A DNA stretch of 64,000 bases from Spirosoma validum (GCF_014699035.1 NZ_JACXAA010000003.1:496001-560000); one strand, 5' to 3'. Positions 52,095-61,037 are shown, counted from the stretch's first letter. The notes: generated from the sequence alone by a model not told the origin. Numbers and translations are program-made.

Positions 52095-52958
52095 ATGCGC
52101 GTCTTTGGTGAAATAGCGGGTATTCCAGAAGGGAGCGAATTCGAAAGTCGACCAGATTTATCGCACTACGGTATTCATAGACCCTTACAAGCGGGCATTA
52201 GTGGTTCACAAGTAGAAGGTGCCGATTCAATTGTTCTTTCTGGTGGCTATGAAGACGACAAAGATTATGGTAACGTCATTATTTATACTGGTCACGGTGG
52301 TCGCAGCCAAGTGACAGGATTTCAAGTTGCCGATCAACAGCTTAGTCACCAAAATTTAGCACTGACGCTTAGTTGTCAGAGAGGCCTTCCAGTGCGTGTG
52401 ATACGTGGACATAGGCACAAGTCTGAATTTTCCCCAGTGCAAGGCTATCGATATGATGGCTTGTATCGGGTTGAATCTTATTGGCGAGAGAGAGGGTTAT
52501 CAGGCTATTTTGTTTGGCGATTCCGTTTAATAAAAATTGAAAACTCAGTTAAGGTAACGGGAGTGGAAGAAGAACAGCCTATATATGGTAAATCTAAACG
52601 TATTGAAACAACTATTCAGCGAATAATCCGCAGTACAGAACTATCAGCTTATGTTAAGACTATGTATAATTTTCAGTGCCAAGTATGTATGGTAGAAATT
52701 AGTACAAACATAGGTTTTTATGCGGAAGCTGCTCATATTCAGCCATTAGGCGAACCTCATAATGGACCAGATACAATAGAAAATATTTTATGCCTGTGCC
52801 CTAATCATCATGTTATGCTTGATTTCGGTGGATTTGGTATTGAAGATGATTTAACGTTGATTGGGATTAAAGGAAAGTTATATAAGAAACCAAAACATAT
52901 TATCGGTCAAACATTTTTACAGTATCACCGCGAGCATTTTGTGATAAATAATTGGTGA
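52095..52958 (+). CDS. SRA (YDG)-HNH modification-dependent restriction endonuclease
   Basis: 287 residues. The first ~150 residues are an SRA/YDG domain: FGEIAGIPEGSEF, GSQVEGADSIVLSGGYEDD, GHGGRS, SLVRV-like PVRVIRGHRH and YRYDGLYRVESYW, the pocket that flips out modified cytosine. An HNH nuclease follows (about 200-265): C-x2-C (CQVC), EAAHIQPLGEPHNGPDTIEN and CPNHHVMLDFGG. Together they cut DNA bearing 5-methyl- or 5-hydroxymethylcytosine, a type IV defence. Unlike its neighbours, this gene is AT-rich in its second half, which suggests transfer. No methylase or helper gene is adjacent. Confidence 0.9.
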   Translation: MRVFGEIAGIPEGSEFESRPDLSHYGIHRPLQAGISGSQVEGADSIVLSGGYEDDKDYGNVIIYTGHGGRSQVTGFQVADQQLSHQNLALTLSCQRGLPVRVIRGHRHKSEFSPVQGYRYDGLYRVESYWRERGLSGYFVWRFRLIKIENSVKVTGVEEEQPIYGKSKRIETTIQRIIRSTELSAYVKTMYNFQCQVCMVEISTNIGFYAEAAHIQPLGEPHNGPDTIENILCLCPNHHVMLDFGGFGIEDDLTLIGIKGKLYKKPKHIIGQTFLQYHREHFVINNW

Positions 52959-53033
52959 TTAACCCTAAAATACTCTTTTACAGCACACTTTATTAGACAT
53001 AAAGTTAACTCCAAAACCAAAACATAATTCACC

Positions 53034-53237
53034 ATGGCAGGTCAAGGGTCGGGTGGCAACGTACTGGCTGCCCTTTGTAGTTTCTTCATTCCGGGTTTAG
53101 GACAGTTGTTGCAGGGGCGGCTGCTAATGGCTATTTTACAGTTTGTTCTGGCGGCTGTGCTTTGGTTTATCTTAATGGGATGGGTTATCCACCTCTGGTC
53201 TATTATTGATGCCGCCCGTTACGAGCCTGGTCGGTAG
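53034..53237 (+). CDS. Small two-helix membrane protein (TM2-like)
   Basis: 67 residues. Two hydrophobic segments, ALCSFFIPGLGQLLQG and LQFVLAAVLWFILMGWVI, are joined by a short basic turn (GRLLM). The PGLGQL motif resembles the PG-x-GQ of TM2-domain proteins. It ends with a polar tail (SIIDAARYEPGR). Function not known. It precedes the phosphotransferase by 63 nt on the same strand. Confidence 0.75.
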   Translation: MAGQGSGGNVLAALCSFFIPGLGQLLQGRLLMAILQFVLAAVLWFILMGWVIHLWSIIDAARYEPGR

Positions 53238-53300
53238 AAGTTAGCCTAGCGTTTTCTTTCCAGACGTAGCGAACACTACGTTATTGTTAAATCTGTACCC

Positions 53301-54308
53301 ATGCAGCTCTTTCCTGTCTCATCCTCAATTTTATCCGCCCCGCATCTTGCTCAATTCCTACGAGAGAAATACCACCTAAGCGCTAACGTAACGTGCCAGT
53401 TGTTGAAAGCAGGCGTTAACCACTCCTATCTGGTTACGAGTGATTCAGCCAAATTCGTTTTTCGACTCTATAGTCTGAACTGGCGTACACATAGAGAAAT
53501 TAGCGAAGAGATTGCACTTTTACAGCGAGTGAAAACGGGCGGTATTCCTGTTTCGTACCCTTTACCTGACGGAGACGGACACTACATACAGGAATTGAAC
53601 GCCCCGGAAGGCAATCGATATGGCGTACTTTTTTCGTTTGCCGAAGGCGAAAAGCTGCTAACGTTTCCGGCTGATCTGCACTATGAACTGGGTAAAATTA
53701 TGGCCCGGTTTCACCAAATTACGCATAACCTAACCATAGAGCGTATCACGTATACACCTCAGATTCTGCTGGTTGATTCGCTCGAAAAAGTAAAGCCATT
53801 TCTGCCTGCTGATTGCGATGAAATGCAGTTCCTGCTCAACACACAGCGTTATTTGCTGAAAGAGTTTGCTAAAATCGATTACAGCCAAACCCGAAAGGGC
53901 GTCGTGCATTTAGACATTTGGTTCGATAATCTGAATATCGCGTCGGATGGTACGATAACACTCTTTGATTTTGACTTCTGTGGCAATGGCCTGCTCTGTT
54001 TAGACATTGCTTACTACATTTTACAGATTCATAGTACCGAGACGGACGTAGACGAGTATCACAAAAAGAGAGAACGTTTTCTGGTTGGTTATGAGTCTAT
54101 TACCAAAATCAGTGACGAAGAAAAGCGTCTGTTGCCGATCCTGAGCGAGAGTACCTATTTCTACTACATAGGCATTCAATGCGAACGGTTTGAGAACTGG
54201 TCGAACGTGTTTTTGAATGAGTTATATTTAAAACGAATGATTAACCTGCGTGTGAAACGGTGGTTTGATTTCAATAAACTGGCCGAAACGGATGAAAACC
54301 TGGCCTGA
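53301..54308 (+). CDS. APH-fold phosphotransferase (aminoglycoside/choline/homoserine kinase type)
   Basis: 335 residues. ATP-site start VNHSYLVTSDSAKFVFRLY, the catalytic loop GVVHLDIWFDNLNI (Asp and Asn) and DFDFCGNG as the metal site. It lacks any motif that distinguishes aminoglycoside, choline or homoserine kinases, so the substrate is open; homoserine kinase II-like is one option. Its stop overlaps the next gene's start by 17 nt, so the two are probably translated from one message. Confidence 0.85.
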   Translation: MQLFPVSSSILSAPHLAQFLREKYHLSANVTCQLLKAGVNHSYLVTSDSAKFVFRLYSLNWRTHREISEEIALLQRVKTGGIPVSYPLPDGDGHYIQELNAPEGNRYGVLFSFAEGEKLLTFPADLHYELGKIMARFHQITHNLTIERITYTPQILLVDSLEKVKPFLPADCDEMQFLLNTQRYLLKEFAKIDYSQTRKGVVHLDIWFDNLNIASDGTITLFDFDFCGNGLLCLDIAYYILQIHSTETDVDEYHKKRERFLVGYESITKISDEEKRLLPILSESTYFYYIGIQCERFENWSNVFLNELYLKRMINLRVKRWFDFNKLAETDENLA

Positions 54309-55371
54309 TCATCGAATTCAAAAGCTGTTAGGTATTGATCTGCCTATTTTGCTGGCGCCCATGGCTGGTCCAGGTTCTGCAGCGTTAGCCATCGCCGTTG
54401 CTGAAGCGGGTGGGTTGGGTTCGCTTCCCTGCGCCATGCTGAATGCCGAACAGATACGTAGTGAAGTAACGCTCATTCGGCAACGCACTAAGCGACCGAT
54501 CAACCTTAACTTTTTCTGCCATAAACCGCCACGAATTGATACAGAACAAGAAATCAAATGGCGCAAACGCTTAGAACCGTATTACCTCGAATTAGGCATT
54601 GATCCCAAAGCGCCTGTCCCCGTATCTAATCGAACTCCCTTTGATAGTACGCTATGCGATCTGGTCGTCGAACTAAAACCAGAAGTCGTCAGCTTTCATT
54701 TTGGATTGCCGAATAAAGAACTGCTGGCGAGAGTTAAAGCAACCGGTGCGAAGGTGTTGTCATCAGCTACTACGGTAGACGAAGCTCGTTGGCTTGAACA
54801 AAATGGTTGCGATGCGATCATCGCGCAGGGCGTCGAAGCGGGTGGGCATCGGGGACTATTTTTGAGTACGGACATTTCCACGCAGGTTGGTACAATGGCT
54901 TTGGTCCCGCAAGTGGTTGACGCCGTGACCGTACCGGTTGTTGCGGCTGGTGGTATTGCCGATGCGCGGGGTATTGCTGCCGCCTTTGCGCTGGGGGCTG
55001 CGGCCGTGCAGATTGGAACAGCGTATCTATTCTGCCCGGAAGCAAACGTTGCACCCGCTCACCGGGAAGCGCTACGTAACGCAAGAGAGACTAGTACAGT
55101 CCTCACGAATATCTTTACCGGTCGCCCGGCACGTAGCATCATCAACCGACTTATTCGCGAAGTTGGACCCCTGTCCGACGTAGCACCGGCGTTCCCGCTG
55201 GCGGGTGGTGCGCTCATGCCGTTACGTGCAAAGTCCGAAGCGCAGGGATCAGGCGATTTTATGGCGCTCTGGTCAGGTCAGGCGGCTCACCTGGGCCGTG
55301 AGCTTCCGGCGGGAGAACTGACCAGATTGCTGGCGGAAGAAGTTTTAGCGAAATTGTCAGCGTACGAATAG
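54292..55371 (+). CDS. Nitronate monooxygenase family protein (FMN)
   Basis: 359 residues from the ATG at 54292 (MKTWPDHRIQKLLGI). FMN-barrel features: PILLAPMAGPGSAALA, SFHFGLPNKELLARVK, IAQGVEAGGHRG (catalytic His) and VPVVAAGGIADARGIAAAFALGAAAVQIGTA (phosphate-binding). It oxidises alkyl nitronates using FMN in the cytoplasm. A frame to 54265 would lengthen its overlap with the phosphotransferase and is not needed. Next is a YdeI-like gene 48 nt on. Confidence 0.9.
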   Translation: MKTWPDHRIQKLLGIDLPILLAPMAGPGSAALAIAVAEAGGLGSLPCAMLNAEQIRSEVTLIRQRTKRPINLNFFCHKPPRIDTEQEIKWRKRLEPYYLELGIDPKAPVPVSNRTPFDSTLCDLVVELKPEVVSFHFGLPNKELLARVKATGAKVLSSATTVDEARWLEQNGCDAIIAQGVEAGGHRGLFLSTDISTQVGTMALVPQVVDAVTVPVVAAGGIADARGIAAAFALGAAAVQIGTAYLFCPEANVAPAHREALRNARETSTVLTNIFTGRPARSIINRLIREVGPLSDVAPAFPLAGGALMPLRAKSEAQGSGDFMALWSGQAAHLGRELPAGELTRLLAEEVLAKLSAYE

Positions 55372-55419
55372 GCAATGCTGGATTAGCCTATACTTTTGGT
55401 CATAAATACAGAAGTCCCT

Positions 55420-55974
55420 ATGACGCCCATCTTTTTTTCAACCCCGGCCGATTTTCGTAAATGGCTGTCGGAGAATTATGATAAAGCAACGGAAGTTTTG
55501 GTTGGCTATTACAAAGTCGGATCAGGAAAGCCAAGTATGACCTGGTCGCAGTCGGTTGATGAAGCGCTGTGTTTCGGCTGGATCGATGGCGTTCGTCGGT
55601 CAATCGATGCCGATAGTTACTGCAATCGCTTTACGCCCCGAAAGCCAAGAAGCATCTGGAGTGCGGTCAATATTCAGAAAGTTGAAGATCTGACGCTTCA
55701 AGGACTCATGCATCCGGCGGGTGTGGCAGCATTTGAGAAACGACAGGATAACCGATCGAAAATCTATGCATACGAACAAAAAGAGGTTAGCTTGTCCGAT
55801 GAGTTTGAGAACGTGTTTAAAGCCAATGAACAAGCCTGGACGTTTTTTCAGAAACAGGCTCCCTCTTATCGAAAACGAGCGATGAACTGGGTTATGACCG
55901 GAAAGCAGGCGGAAACAAGAGTAAGTCGCCTGGAAAAACTAATGCGCACCAGCGAAGAAGGTCAGAAAATTTAA
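55420..55974 (+). CDS. YdeI/OmpD-associated family protein
   Basis: 184 residues from the ATG at 55420; a TTG at 55396 adds eight residues upstream. The family pattern is clear: PADFRKWLSENYDKATEVLV, EALCFGWIDGVRRSIDADSY, RFTPRKPRSIWSAVN and, near the end, YRKRAMNWVMTGKQAETRVS. The first half is the pentapeptide-like fold found in bacteriocin-protection YdeI; its biochemical role is unclear. Fifteen nt later the ThuA gene begins. Confidence 0.9.
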   Translation: MTPIFFSTPADFRKWLSENYDKATEVLVGYYKVGSGKPSMTWSQSVDEALCFGWIDGVRRSIDADSYCNRFTPRKPRSIWSAVNIQKVEDLTLQGLMHPAGVAAFEKRQDNRSKIYAYEQKEVSLSDEFENVFKANEQAWTFFQKQAPSYRKRAMNWVMTGKQAETRVSRLEKLMRTSEEGQKI

Positions 55975-55989
55975 GTCGCTCAACGGTTT

Positions 55990-56784
55990 ATGAAACAACA
56001 AGTTTATCGCCTGATCATCAGTTATTTTCTTGTGCTGATCGCACTGCTCGGTTTGAATGCATCCGGTTTGGCTCAGGTAAAAAAGGCCCAATTTCGAGTG
56101 GTGGCTATTGCTGAAAAGGGCGGAGGTGTTCATGCGCCTTTTGTTGCGGAAGCAAAAAAGTGGTTGGCTCAACTGGCAACTGAAAACAACTTCACGATTG
56201 ATTACATCGACAATACAGAACCGATTAATGATGCATTCCTGGCCAATTACCAGCTATTCATTCAGCTAAATTATCCACCTTACATGTGGACAGATACCGC
56301 GAAAGAAGCTTTCCGAAAATACATCACCGAAGGTAAAGGGGGCGGTTGGATTGGCTTTCACCATGCGTCTTTATTGGGCGAATTCGACGGTTACCCAATG
56401 TGGCCCTGGTTTTCGGAATTTATGGGCGGCATTCGTTACAAAAACTACATCGCTACGTTTGCGAAGGCGACGGTCCATGTCGAAGCGAAAAATCATCCCT
56501 GTCTGAGGGACGTACCGGCTACGTTTGACGTAGAAAAAGAAGAATGGTACACGTATGACAAGAATCCGCGCCCGAACGTAAAGGTGCTGGCTACGGTCGA
56601 TGAGTCGACGTACTCGCCTGATTCAGCTACAAAAATGGGGGGCGATCATCCGGTAATCTGGTCCAACGAACGCATGAAAGCACGTAACGTTTACATCTTC
56701 ATGGGCCACCATCCCGATTTATTCAAAAACGATTCCTTTGTGAAGGTTTTCCGAAACGCTATTTTTTGGGGTGCGGGAAAATGA
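55990..56784 (+). CDS. Secreted ThuA-domain protein
   Basis: 264 residues with a signal peptide (about 1-29, ending GLAQ). It is a single ThuA domain: FRVVAIAEKGGGVHAPFVAEAK, LFIQLNYPPY, GGGWIGFHHASLLGEFDGYP, and GGDHPVIWSNE and FMGHHPDLFKN at the end. It is like the N-terminal part of the 32165-35599 fusion but is exported alone. ThuA proteins lie in trehalose or keto-sugar pathways; the exact activity is not settled. It may be co-transcribed with the YdeI-like and monooxygenase genes. Confidence 0.9.
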   Translation: MKQQVYRLIISYFLVLIALLGLNASGLAQVKKAQFRVVAIAEKGGGVHAPFVAEAKKWLAQLATENNFTIDYIDNTEPINDAFLANYQLFIQLNYPPYMWTDTAKEAFRKYITEGKGGGWIGFHHASLLGEFDGYPMWPWFSEFMGGIRYKNYIATFAKATVHVEAKNHPCLRDVPATFDVEKEEWYTYDKNPRPNVKVLATVDESTYSPDSATKMGGDHPVIWSNERMKARNVYIFMGHHPDLFKNDSFVKVFRNAIFWGAGK

Positions 56785-56799
56785 CGTAGTAAACCAGAA

Positions 56800-56884
56800 T
56801 AGAACGCGGATACCTCAGATCTTTATGAGTTAAGCTGTTCTTTCATCATAATAAATCATAGCAATCTGCGGTATCTGCGTTCTA
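56800..56884. repeat. Inverted repeat between ThuA and GH9
   Basis: Arms AGAACGCGGATACCTCAGAT (56801-56820) and its near complement (56864-56883) match at 18 of 20 positions; the loop is 43 nt. The arm ends are TAGAACGC / GCGTTCTA. I take it for a dispersed repeat of the host, with no gene inside. Confidence 0.65.
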
Positions 56885-56904
56885 CTATTCACTTATAATT
56901 TCCC

Positions 56905-58734
56905 ATGATCAAGAAGTTGCTTCTGTTGTTGATTCTGGTTTCCTGTCAGCTCCGGGCGCAGGATAGTAAAGTGCTTACCAATCAGGTAGGGTATGAATCG
57001 GCCAAAGCGAAGCAAGCCATCATTATGGCCGAAAAGCAGTTGACGATACCTGTTTTTCACCTCATCAATACAAAAACGGGTAATACAGTCTATTCAGGCC
57101 GGCCCGTATTTAGCGGATCCGTCAGCAAGTGGAAGAATTGGCTTTTCTGGACTGTTGACTTTAGTTCCTACACGACCGAAGGGACGTATCAAATACAGGT
57201 TGCGTTGCCGGGTAAAAACGTATCATCATACCCGTTCGTCATTGGCAGGAACGTATTGGAACAATACACGCTTTCGGATGTGATTTACTACGTTAAAGGG
57301 CAGCGAAGTTCGGGGCTGCTGGATAAAGCCGATCGAACGTTAGTGCTGGCTGGAAAGCCGTCCGATACGCTTGACGTGCACGGCGGCTGGTACGACGCGA
57401 CTGGCGACTACGGCAAACACCTTTCCCACCTTACTTTCTCGTCGTATTTCAATCCGCAGCAAATCACACTGACGGCTTACAGCCTATTAAAAAGCTATGC
57501 GCAATTAACTAAGCGCAAAGGCACCGACTTTCGTCAGTTCAACCGTCGATTGCTTGATGAAGCGATGTATGGTGTTGATTATCTGGTACGTGTTCAGGCT
57601 AAAGATGGCTCATTCTATCGGTCAGTGAAAGCGCCGGGACCGGGTAAATTGCCCAAAGACCGAGTAATTCAGGCGGAAGATAAAGCGTATCGCATTAAGC
57701 AGTCGAAAGACCAGACCTTAACTAGTACGGCCGATGAAACAAACTGGCGAAAATACCAGGTAAGTTATCGGTCGGGTGGGGGAATGGCGATTGCCGCGCT
57801 GGCGATGGCTGCTACGTATGCGCCTGATCAAACCGGGGATTTTAGCCCAACAGATTATCGCAGGGCGGCCGAAAATGCGTTTGCTTTTCTGGAGAAAGAG
57901 AATGTAGCTATGACCAATGATGGCAAGGAGAATATCGTTGATGAGTACTGTGCGTTGACAGCCGCCACAGAACTGTATAAAGCTACCCAAAACGATACGT
58001 ATCGAAAAGCCGCCGACAAACGTGCGCAGAATTTGTTGAATCGATTGGCGTCCTGGAAAACGTATCGCGATTTCTGGCGCGCCGATGATCAGGATCGGCC
58101 GTTCTTTCACCCATCCGATGCCGGTTTGCCAGTGGCCAGTTTGCTGTACTATTATCCATTAGCCCCGGCAGAAACACAGAAGGCGATCAAAGAAGCGGTT
58201 AAGCGTTCCATGACGTATGAACTGAACGTAACGCAGGAAGTGAAGAATCCGTTTGGCTATAGTCGGCAGCTGGTACAGGATACGCTTGGCAATCGGCGTA
58301 CTACGTTCTTTTTTCCACATGGCAGTGAAGCCTCGCCCTGGTGGCAGGGAGAAAACGCTCGGATCGCATCAATGGCAACCGCTGCTCGTTTGTGCTCGCC
58401 TTTGTTCAGTGACGATAAGGTTTTTCAGGGAAAATTGGAGCGTTTTGCCCTTGATCAACTGAACTGGATTTTGGGCCTGAATCCATACGATGCCTGTATG
58501 TTGCAGGGAAGCGGCCACAATAATCCAACGTACGGATTCTTCGGCACCTTTGAGTATACGAACGCGCCCGGCGGCATCGTCAATGGTATTACGTCGGGAC
58601 TGACCAATGAAGACGATATTGACTTTAACCTGTCGTATAAGATGACTGGAAAAGATAGTGACTGGCGCTGGGCTGAGCAATGGTTACCGCACGCAGCCTG
58701 GTATTTACTCGCTATATCGGTTGGTCAGGAGTAA
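56905..58734 (+). CDS. GH9 family glycoside hydrolase
   Basis: 609 residues with a signal peptide (MIKKLLLLLILVSCQLRAQ), a cellulase N-terminal Ig domain (about 22-115: KVLTNQVGYESAKAKQAIIM) and a GH9 catalytic domain from about 125 to the end. The usual DAGD motif is DATGD here (GGWYDATGDYGKH), with one extra residue, as in a GH9 branch I know from other Bacteroidota. Late motifs: LGLNPYDACMLQGSGHNNP and GGIVNGITSGLTNEDDIDF; the putative acid Glu is in WAEQWLPHAAWYLL. No T9SS or CBM domain, unlike the 8284 gene. Probably acts in the periplasm on oligosaccharides. Confidence 0.9.
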   Translation: MIKKLLLLLILVSCQLRAQDSKVLTNQVGYESAKAKQAIIMAEKQLTIPVFHLINTKTGNTVYSGRPVFSGSVSKWKNWLFWTVDFSSYTTEGTYQIQVALPGKNVSSYPFVIGRNVLEQYTLSDVIYYVKGQRSSGLLDKADRTLVLAGKPSDTLDVHGGWYDATGDYGKHLSHLTFSSYFNPQQITLTAYSLLKSYAQLTKRKGTDFRQFNRRLLDEAMYGVDYLVRVQAKDGSFYRSVKAPGPGKLPKDRVIQAEDKAYRIKQSKDQTLTSTADETNWRKYQVSYRSGGGMAIAALAMAATYAPDQTGDFSPTDYRRAAENAFAFLEKENVAMTNDGKENIVDEYCALTAATELYKATQNDTYRKAADKRAQNLLNRLASWKTYRDFWRADDQDRPFFHPSDAGLPVASLLYYYPLAPAETQKAIKEAVKRSMTYELNVTQEVKNPFGYSRQLVQDTLGNRRTTFFFPHGSEASPWWQGENARIASMATAARLCSPLFSDDKVFQGKLERFALDQLNWILGLNPYDACMLQGSGHNNPTYGFFGTFEYTNAPGGIVNGITSGLTNEDDIDFNLSYKMTGKDSDWRWAEQWLPHAAWYLLAISVGQE

Positions 58735-58857
58735 AACAGTTTTACCAATTAGAGCCGTCCATGCCTGACTCAAGCGCAACTTCTTTCTTTACGGCAAGGC
58801 GATACAGTGGTCGCCCATTCAAGGTTTCGTAAATCAAACACAGTTTATCGTTAAAAC

Positions 58858-58906
58858 TATATCGGCGTTTGAACACTCATGAGGTAAGGGTTCAAACGCC
58901 GATATA
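58858..58906. terminator. Hairpin between convergent GH9 and MFS genes
   Basis: Perfect 17-bp stem, TATATCGGCGTTTGAAC (58858-58874) with its complement (58890-58906), loop 15 nt. A run of A follows on the plus strand. It ends transcription of the GH9 and/or MFS genes, which converge here. Confidence 0.65.
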
Positions 58907-58923
58907 AAAAAGGTTTACTTCGT

Positions 58924-60132
58924 TTAAAACAGCTTGACAATGCGCGAAAGAGCCGCTGACAGAAGCAGCATAACTGCGACCAGACATAATCCGTAGTACA
59001 GACCAAACGATTCCGCGACGAAACCAATGACGGGTGGACCCGCCAGAAAACCAATGAAGCTGAACGTAGCGAACGTCGCTAATCCGGCGGCCGGCGGAAT
59101 ACCAGGAACACGCATCGAGGCACTATATAGAATGGGCGCACCGAGCGAGCAACCTACGCCGAGCAGCGCAAAACCGATTAGTGCGGTTGGTGGATAGGGC
59201 AGAAAAATAGCAACTAACAGTCCTAAGGCACCGACTAATCCACCGATCTGAAGCCAGCGTTTCGCCCCGATTTTAGGCAGAACCGCATCTCCAACAAAGC
59301 GCAGACTAGTCATTGTTAGCGAGAAAGCACCAAAGCCCAACGCTGCAATCTGACTGCTGGCACCGAGTGTCTCGCGTAAGTACACTGCGCTCCAGTCGAG
59401 GGCAGCGCCTTCGCCCATAGCCACTGCCAAACCAATAAAGATCATGATCGATAAGTCCAGATTGGGCAGTACGAACGATGATCCGGCTTTCTCACCCGAT
59501 TCGGTTCGACTGCTCGACGGAATCGCGCTTAGCATCGGTTGCAGTAGGAACGTAATGAGTAAGACCAAGCCCGCCATAACGGCCATGTGCATCGAAGGTG
59601 ATACGTGAAAAGCAATGACGGCCCCAGCGATCCCCGATCCAAGCAGACCACCTAAGCTCCACATACCATGGCAGGAAGACATGATCGAGATACCCTGTGT
59701 GCGTTCCACGTTAGTAGCCGTCGTATTCATCGCCACATTGATAAGCGCACTGGCCAGGCCAACCAGAAAGAGCCCAAATGCCATTACGGTCGTATTGGGC
59801 GCATTGATCGGAATGCAGATTGCCAGTGTCAGCGCTATCGCCGACCAGAAGCAGGCCCGCGCTTCGCCGAGTTTAGCGATGATCCAGCCTGTCAACGGGT
59901 TCATAATCAGAAGACCAATCGGCATGGCAAAAAGCGTCATGCCCAGGTCAGCGTCGGAGAGATGGAGCTTCTCCTTAATGTGTGGAATGTGCGCAACCCA
60001 GCTGCCAAAGAGCAGACTGTCAGATGCGAACACCAAACCAACGGCCAGTGCCTGCCGATTCAGGAAAAATGTCAGCAGATTTTGCACGAACACGTTTGGA
60101 TGAAATTTATTACTGTCAATAGTTGTATTCAT
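58924..60132 (-). CDS. MFS transporter (YbjJ-like)
   Basis: 402 residues from the ATG at 60132. A longer frame starts at 60153, but that ATG is inside the palindrome 60138-60167, so the shorter start is better. Twelve hydrophobic segments, beginning LAVGLVFASDSLLFGSWVAHI. The order SWVAHIPHIKEKLHLSDADL and VAMNTTATNVERTQGISIMS resembles YbjJ-type carriers. Substrate unknown. The terminator of msrA overlaps its 5' leader. Confidence 0.86.
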   Translation of the reverse strand: MNTTIDSNKFHPNVFVQNLLTFFLNRQALAVGLVFASDSLLFGSWVAHIPHIKEKLHLSDADLGMTLFAMPIGLLIMNPLTGWIIAKLGEARACFWSAIALTLAICIPINAPNTTVMAFGLFLVGLASALINVAMNTTATNVERTQGISIMSSCHGMWSLGGLLGSGIAGAVIAFHVSPSMHMAVMAGLVLLITFLLQPMLSAIPSSSRTESGEKAGSSFVLPNLDLSIMIFIGLAVAMGEGAALDWSAVYLRETLGASSQIAALGFGAFSLTMTSLRFVGDAVLPKIGAKRWLQIGGLVGALGLLVAIFLPYPPTALIGFALLGVGCSLGAPILYSASMRVPGIPPAAGLATFATFSFIGFLAGPPVIGFVAESFGLYYGLCLVAVMLLLSAALSRIVKLF

Positions 60133-60137
60133 ACCAC

Positions 60138-60167
60138 AAAAATAGCCGGTCATGACCGGCTATTTTT
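60138..60167. terminator. Perfect 30-nt palindrome ending msrA
   Basis: AAAAATAGCCGGTCA (60138-60152) joined directly to its complement (60153-60167), with A5 and T5 runs at either end. As the msrA gene stops at 60218 on the minus strand, it is a terminator for msrA; it also lies 6 nt before the MFS start. Confidence 0.72.
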
Positions 60168-60217
60168 ACAATCTATTATCCGTTACCAATGCTCCATTAA
60201 CCCTTTGGGTTAACAAT

Positions 60218-60880
60218 CTATTCATTCATTGTTAACGACGTATTATTTTTGAGGTGCCCAGCCATGGCTTTTCGTAACTTTTCAACCTTTGGGAGAGATA
60301 CACTCCGGATATAAGGCTGATCAGGATTCAGGGCGAAATAATTCTGGTGGTAGTTTTCAGCTGGGTAAAACACCGTGAGGGGCGTTACCTCCGTAACAAC
60401 AGGGTTAGCATAATGCTTCGACTCGTTGGTACGTTTGATAGCCGCCTGAATTTCCGCTTTTTCTTCGGGTGTACGGTAAAAGGCTACTGACCGATAATCG
60501 CGCCCGACGTCGGGTCCCTGACGGTTCAACGTCGTGGGATCATGACCGGCAAAAAAAGCGTCCAGCAATTGCGAATAGCTAATGACTTTCGGGTCGTAGT
60601 AGACCTGCACCGATTCAGCATGACCCGTCCGATCCGTGCCCACTTGCTCATAGGTTGGATTTTTAACTGTACCACCCGCATAGCCTGAAATCACCTCCCG
60701 AACGCCTTTCAATTGGTTCATACCTTCTTCCAGAGCCCAGAAACAGCCTCCGGCAAACGTAGCAACGGCTTCGCCGGGTTTTACAGCGGGAAGTTTGGCG
60801 GGAGCATAATCTTTCGATTGCCCCTGTGCGCAGCCTGCCAGTAGCAGCAGACTCATCATCATTATGTGTATTCGTTTCAT
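60218..60880 (-). CDS. msrA: Peptide-methionine (S)-S-oxide reductase, lipoprotein form
   Basis: 220 residues from the ATG at 60880 (MKRIHIMMMS); a TTG 12 bases earlier is possible. The signal has the lipobox LLLLAGC. The MsrA domain starts about residue 38 (AVATFAGGCFWALEEGMNQL, with catalytic Cys in GGCFW) and continues GYAGGTVKNPTYEQVGTDRT, HAESVQVYYDP and LDAFFAGHDPTTLNRQGPD. It repairs methionine oxide in exported proteins at the cell envelope. No msrB is fused. Confidence 0.93.
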   Translation of the reverse strand: MKRIHIMMMSLLLLAGCAQGQSKDYAPAKLPAVKPGEAVATFAGGCFWALEEGMNQLKGVREVISGYAGGTVKNPTYEQVGTDRTGHAESVQVYYDPKVISYSQLLDAFFAGHDPTTLNRQGPDVGRDYRSVAFYRTPEEKAEIQAAIKRTNESKHYANPVVTEVTPLTVFYPAENYHQNYFALNPDQPYIRSVSLPKVEKLRKAMAGHLKNNTSLTMNE

Positions 60881-61037
60881 TCGTTTTGTCAAGAGTATTT
60901 CGTTCGTATATAAACGTTTAAAAAGCGTTTGCGGTTTCCCAGAATATGAGGAATAAAGGAGAATGGAGACACGCGAAAATTACCTGTAATTAATTTCTTT
61001 CCTCCCGCTCTTCCCTTTTTCTCCCTCCTCCCTTCTT

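Noticed and set aside
60153..60153. MFS start at 60153
   Set aside because: It lies at the centre of a terminator palindrome; the ATG at 60132 is better.
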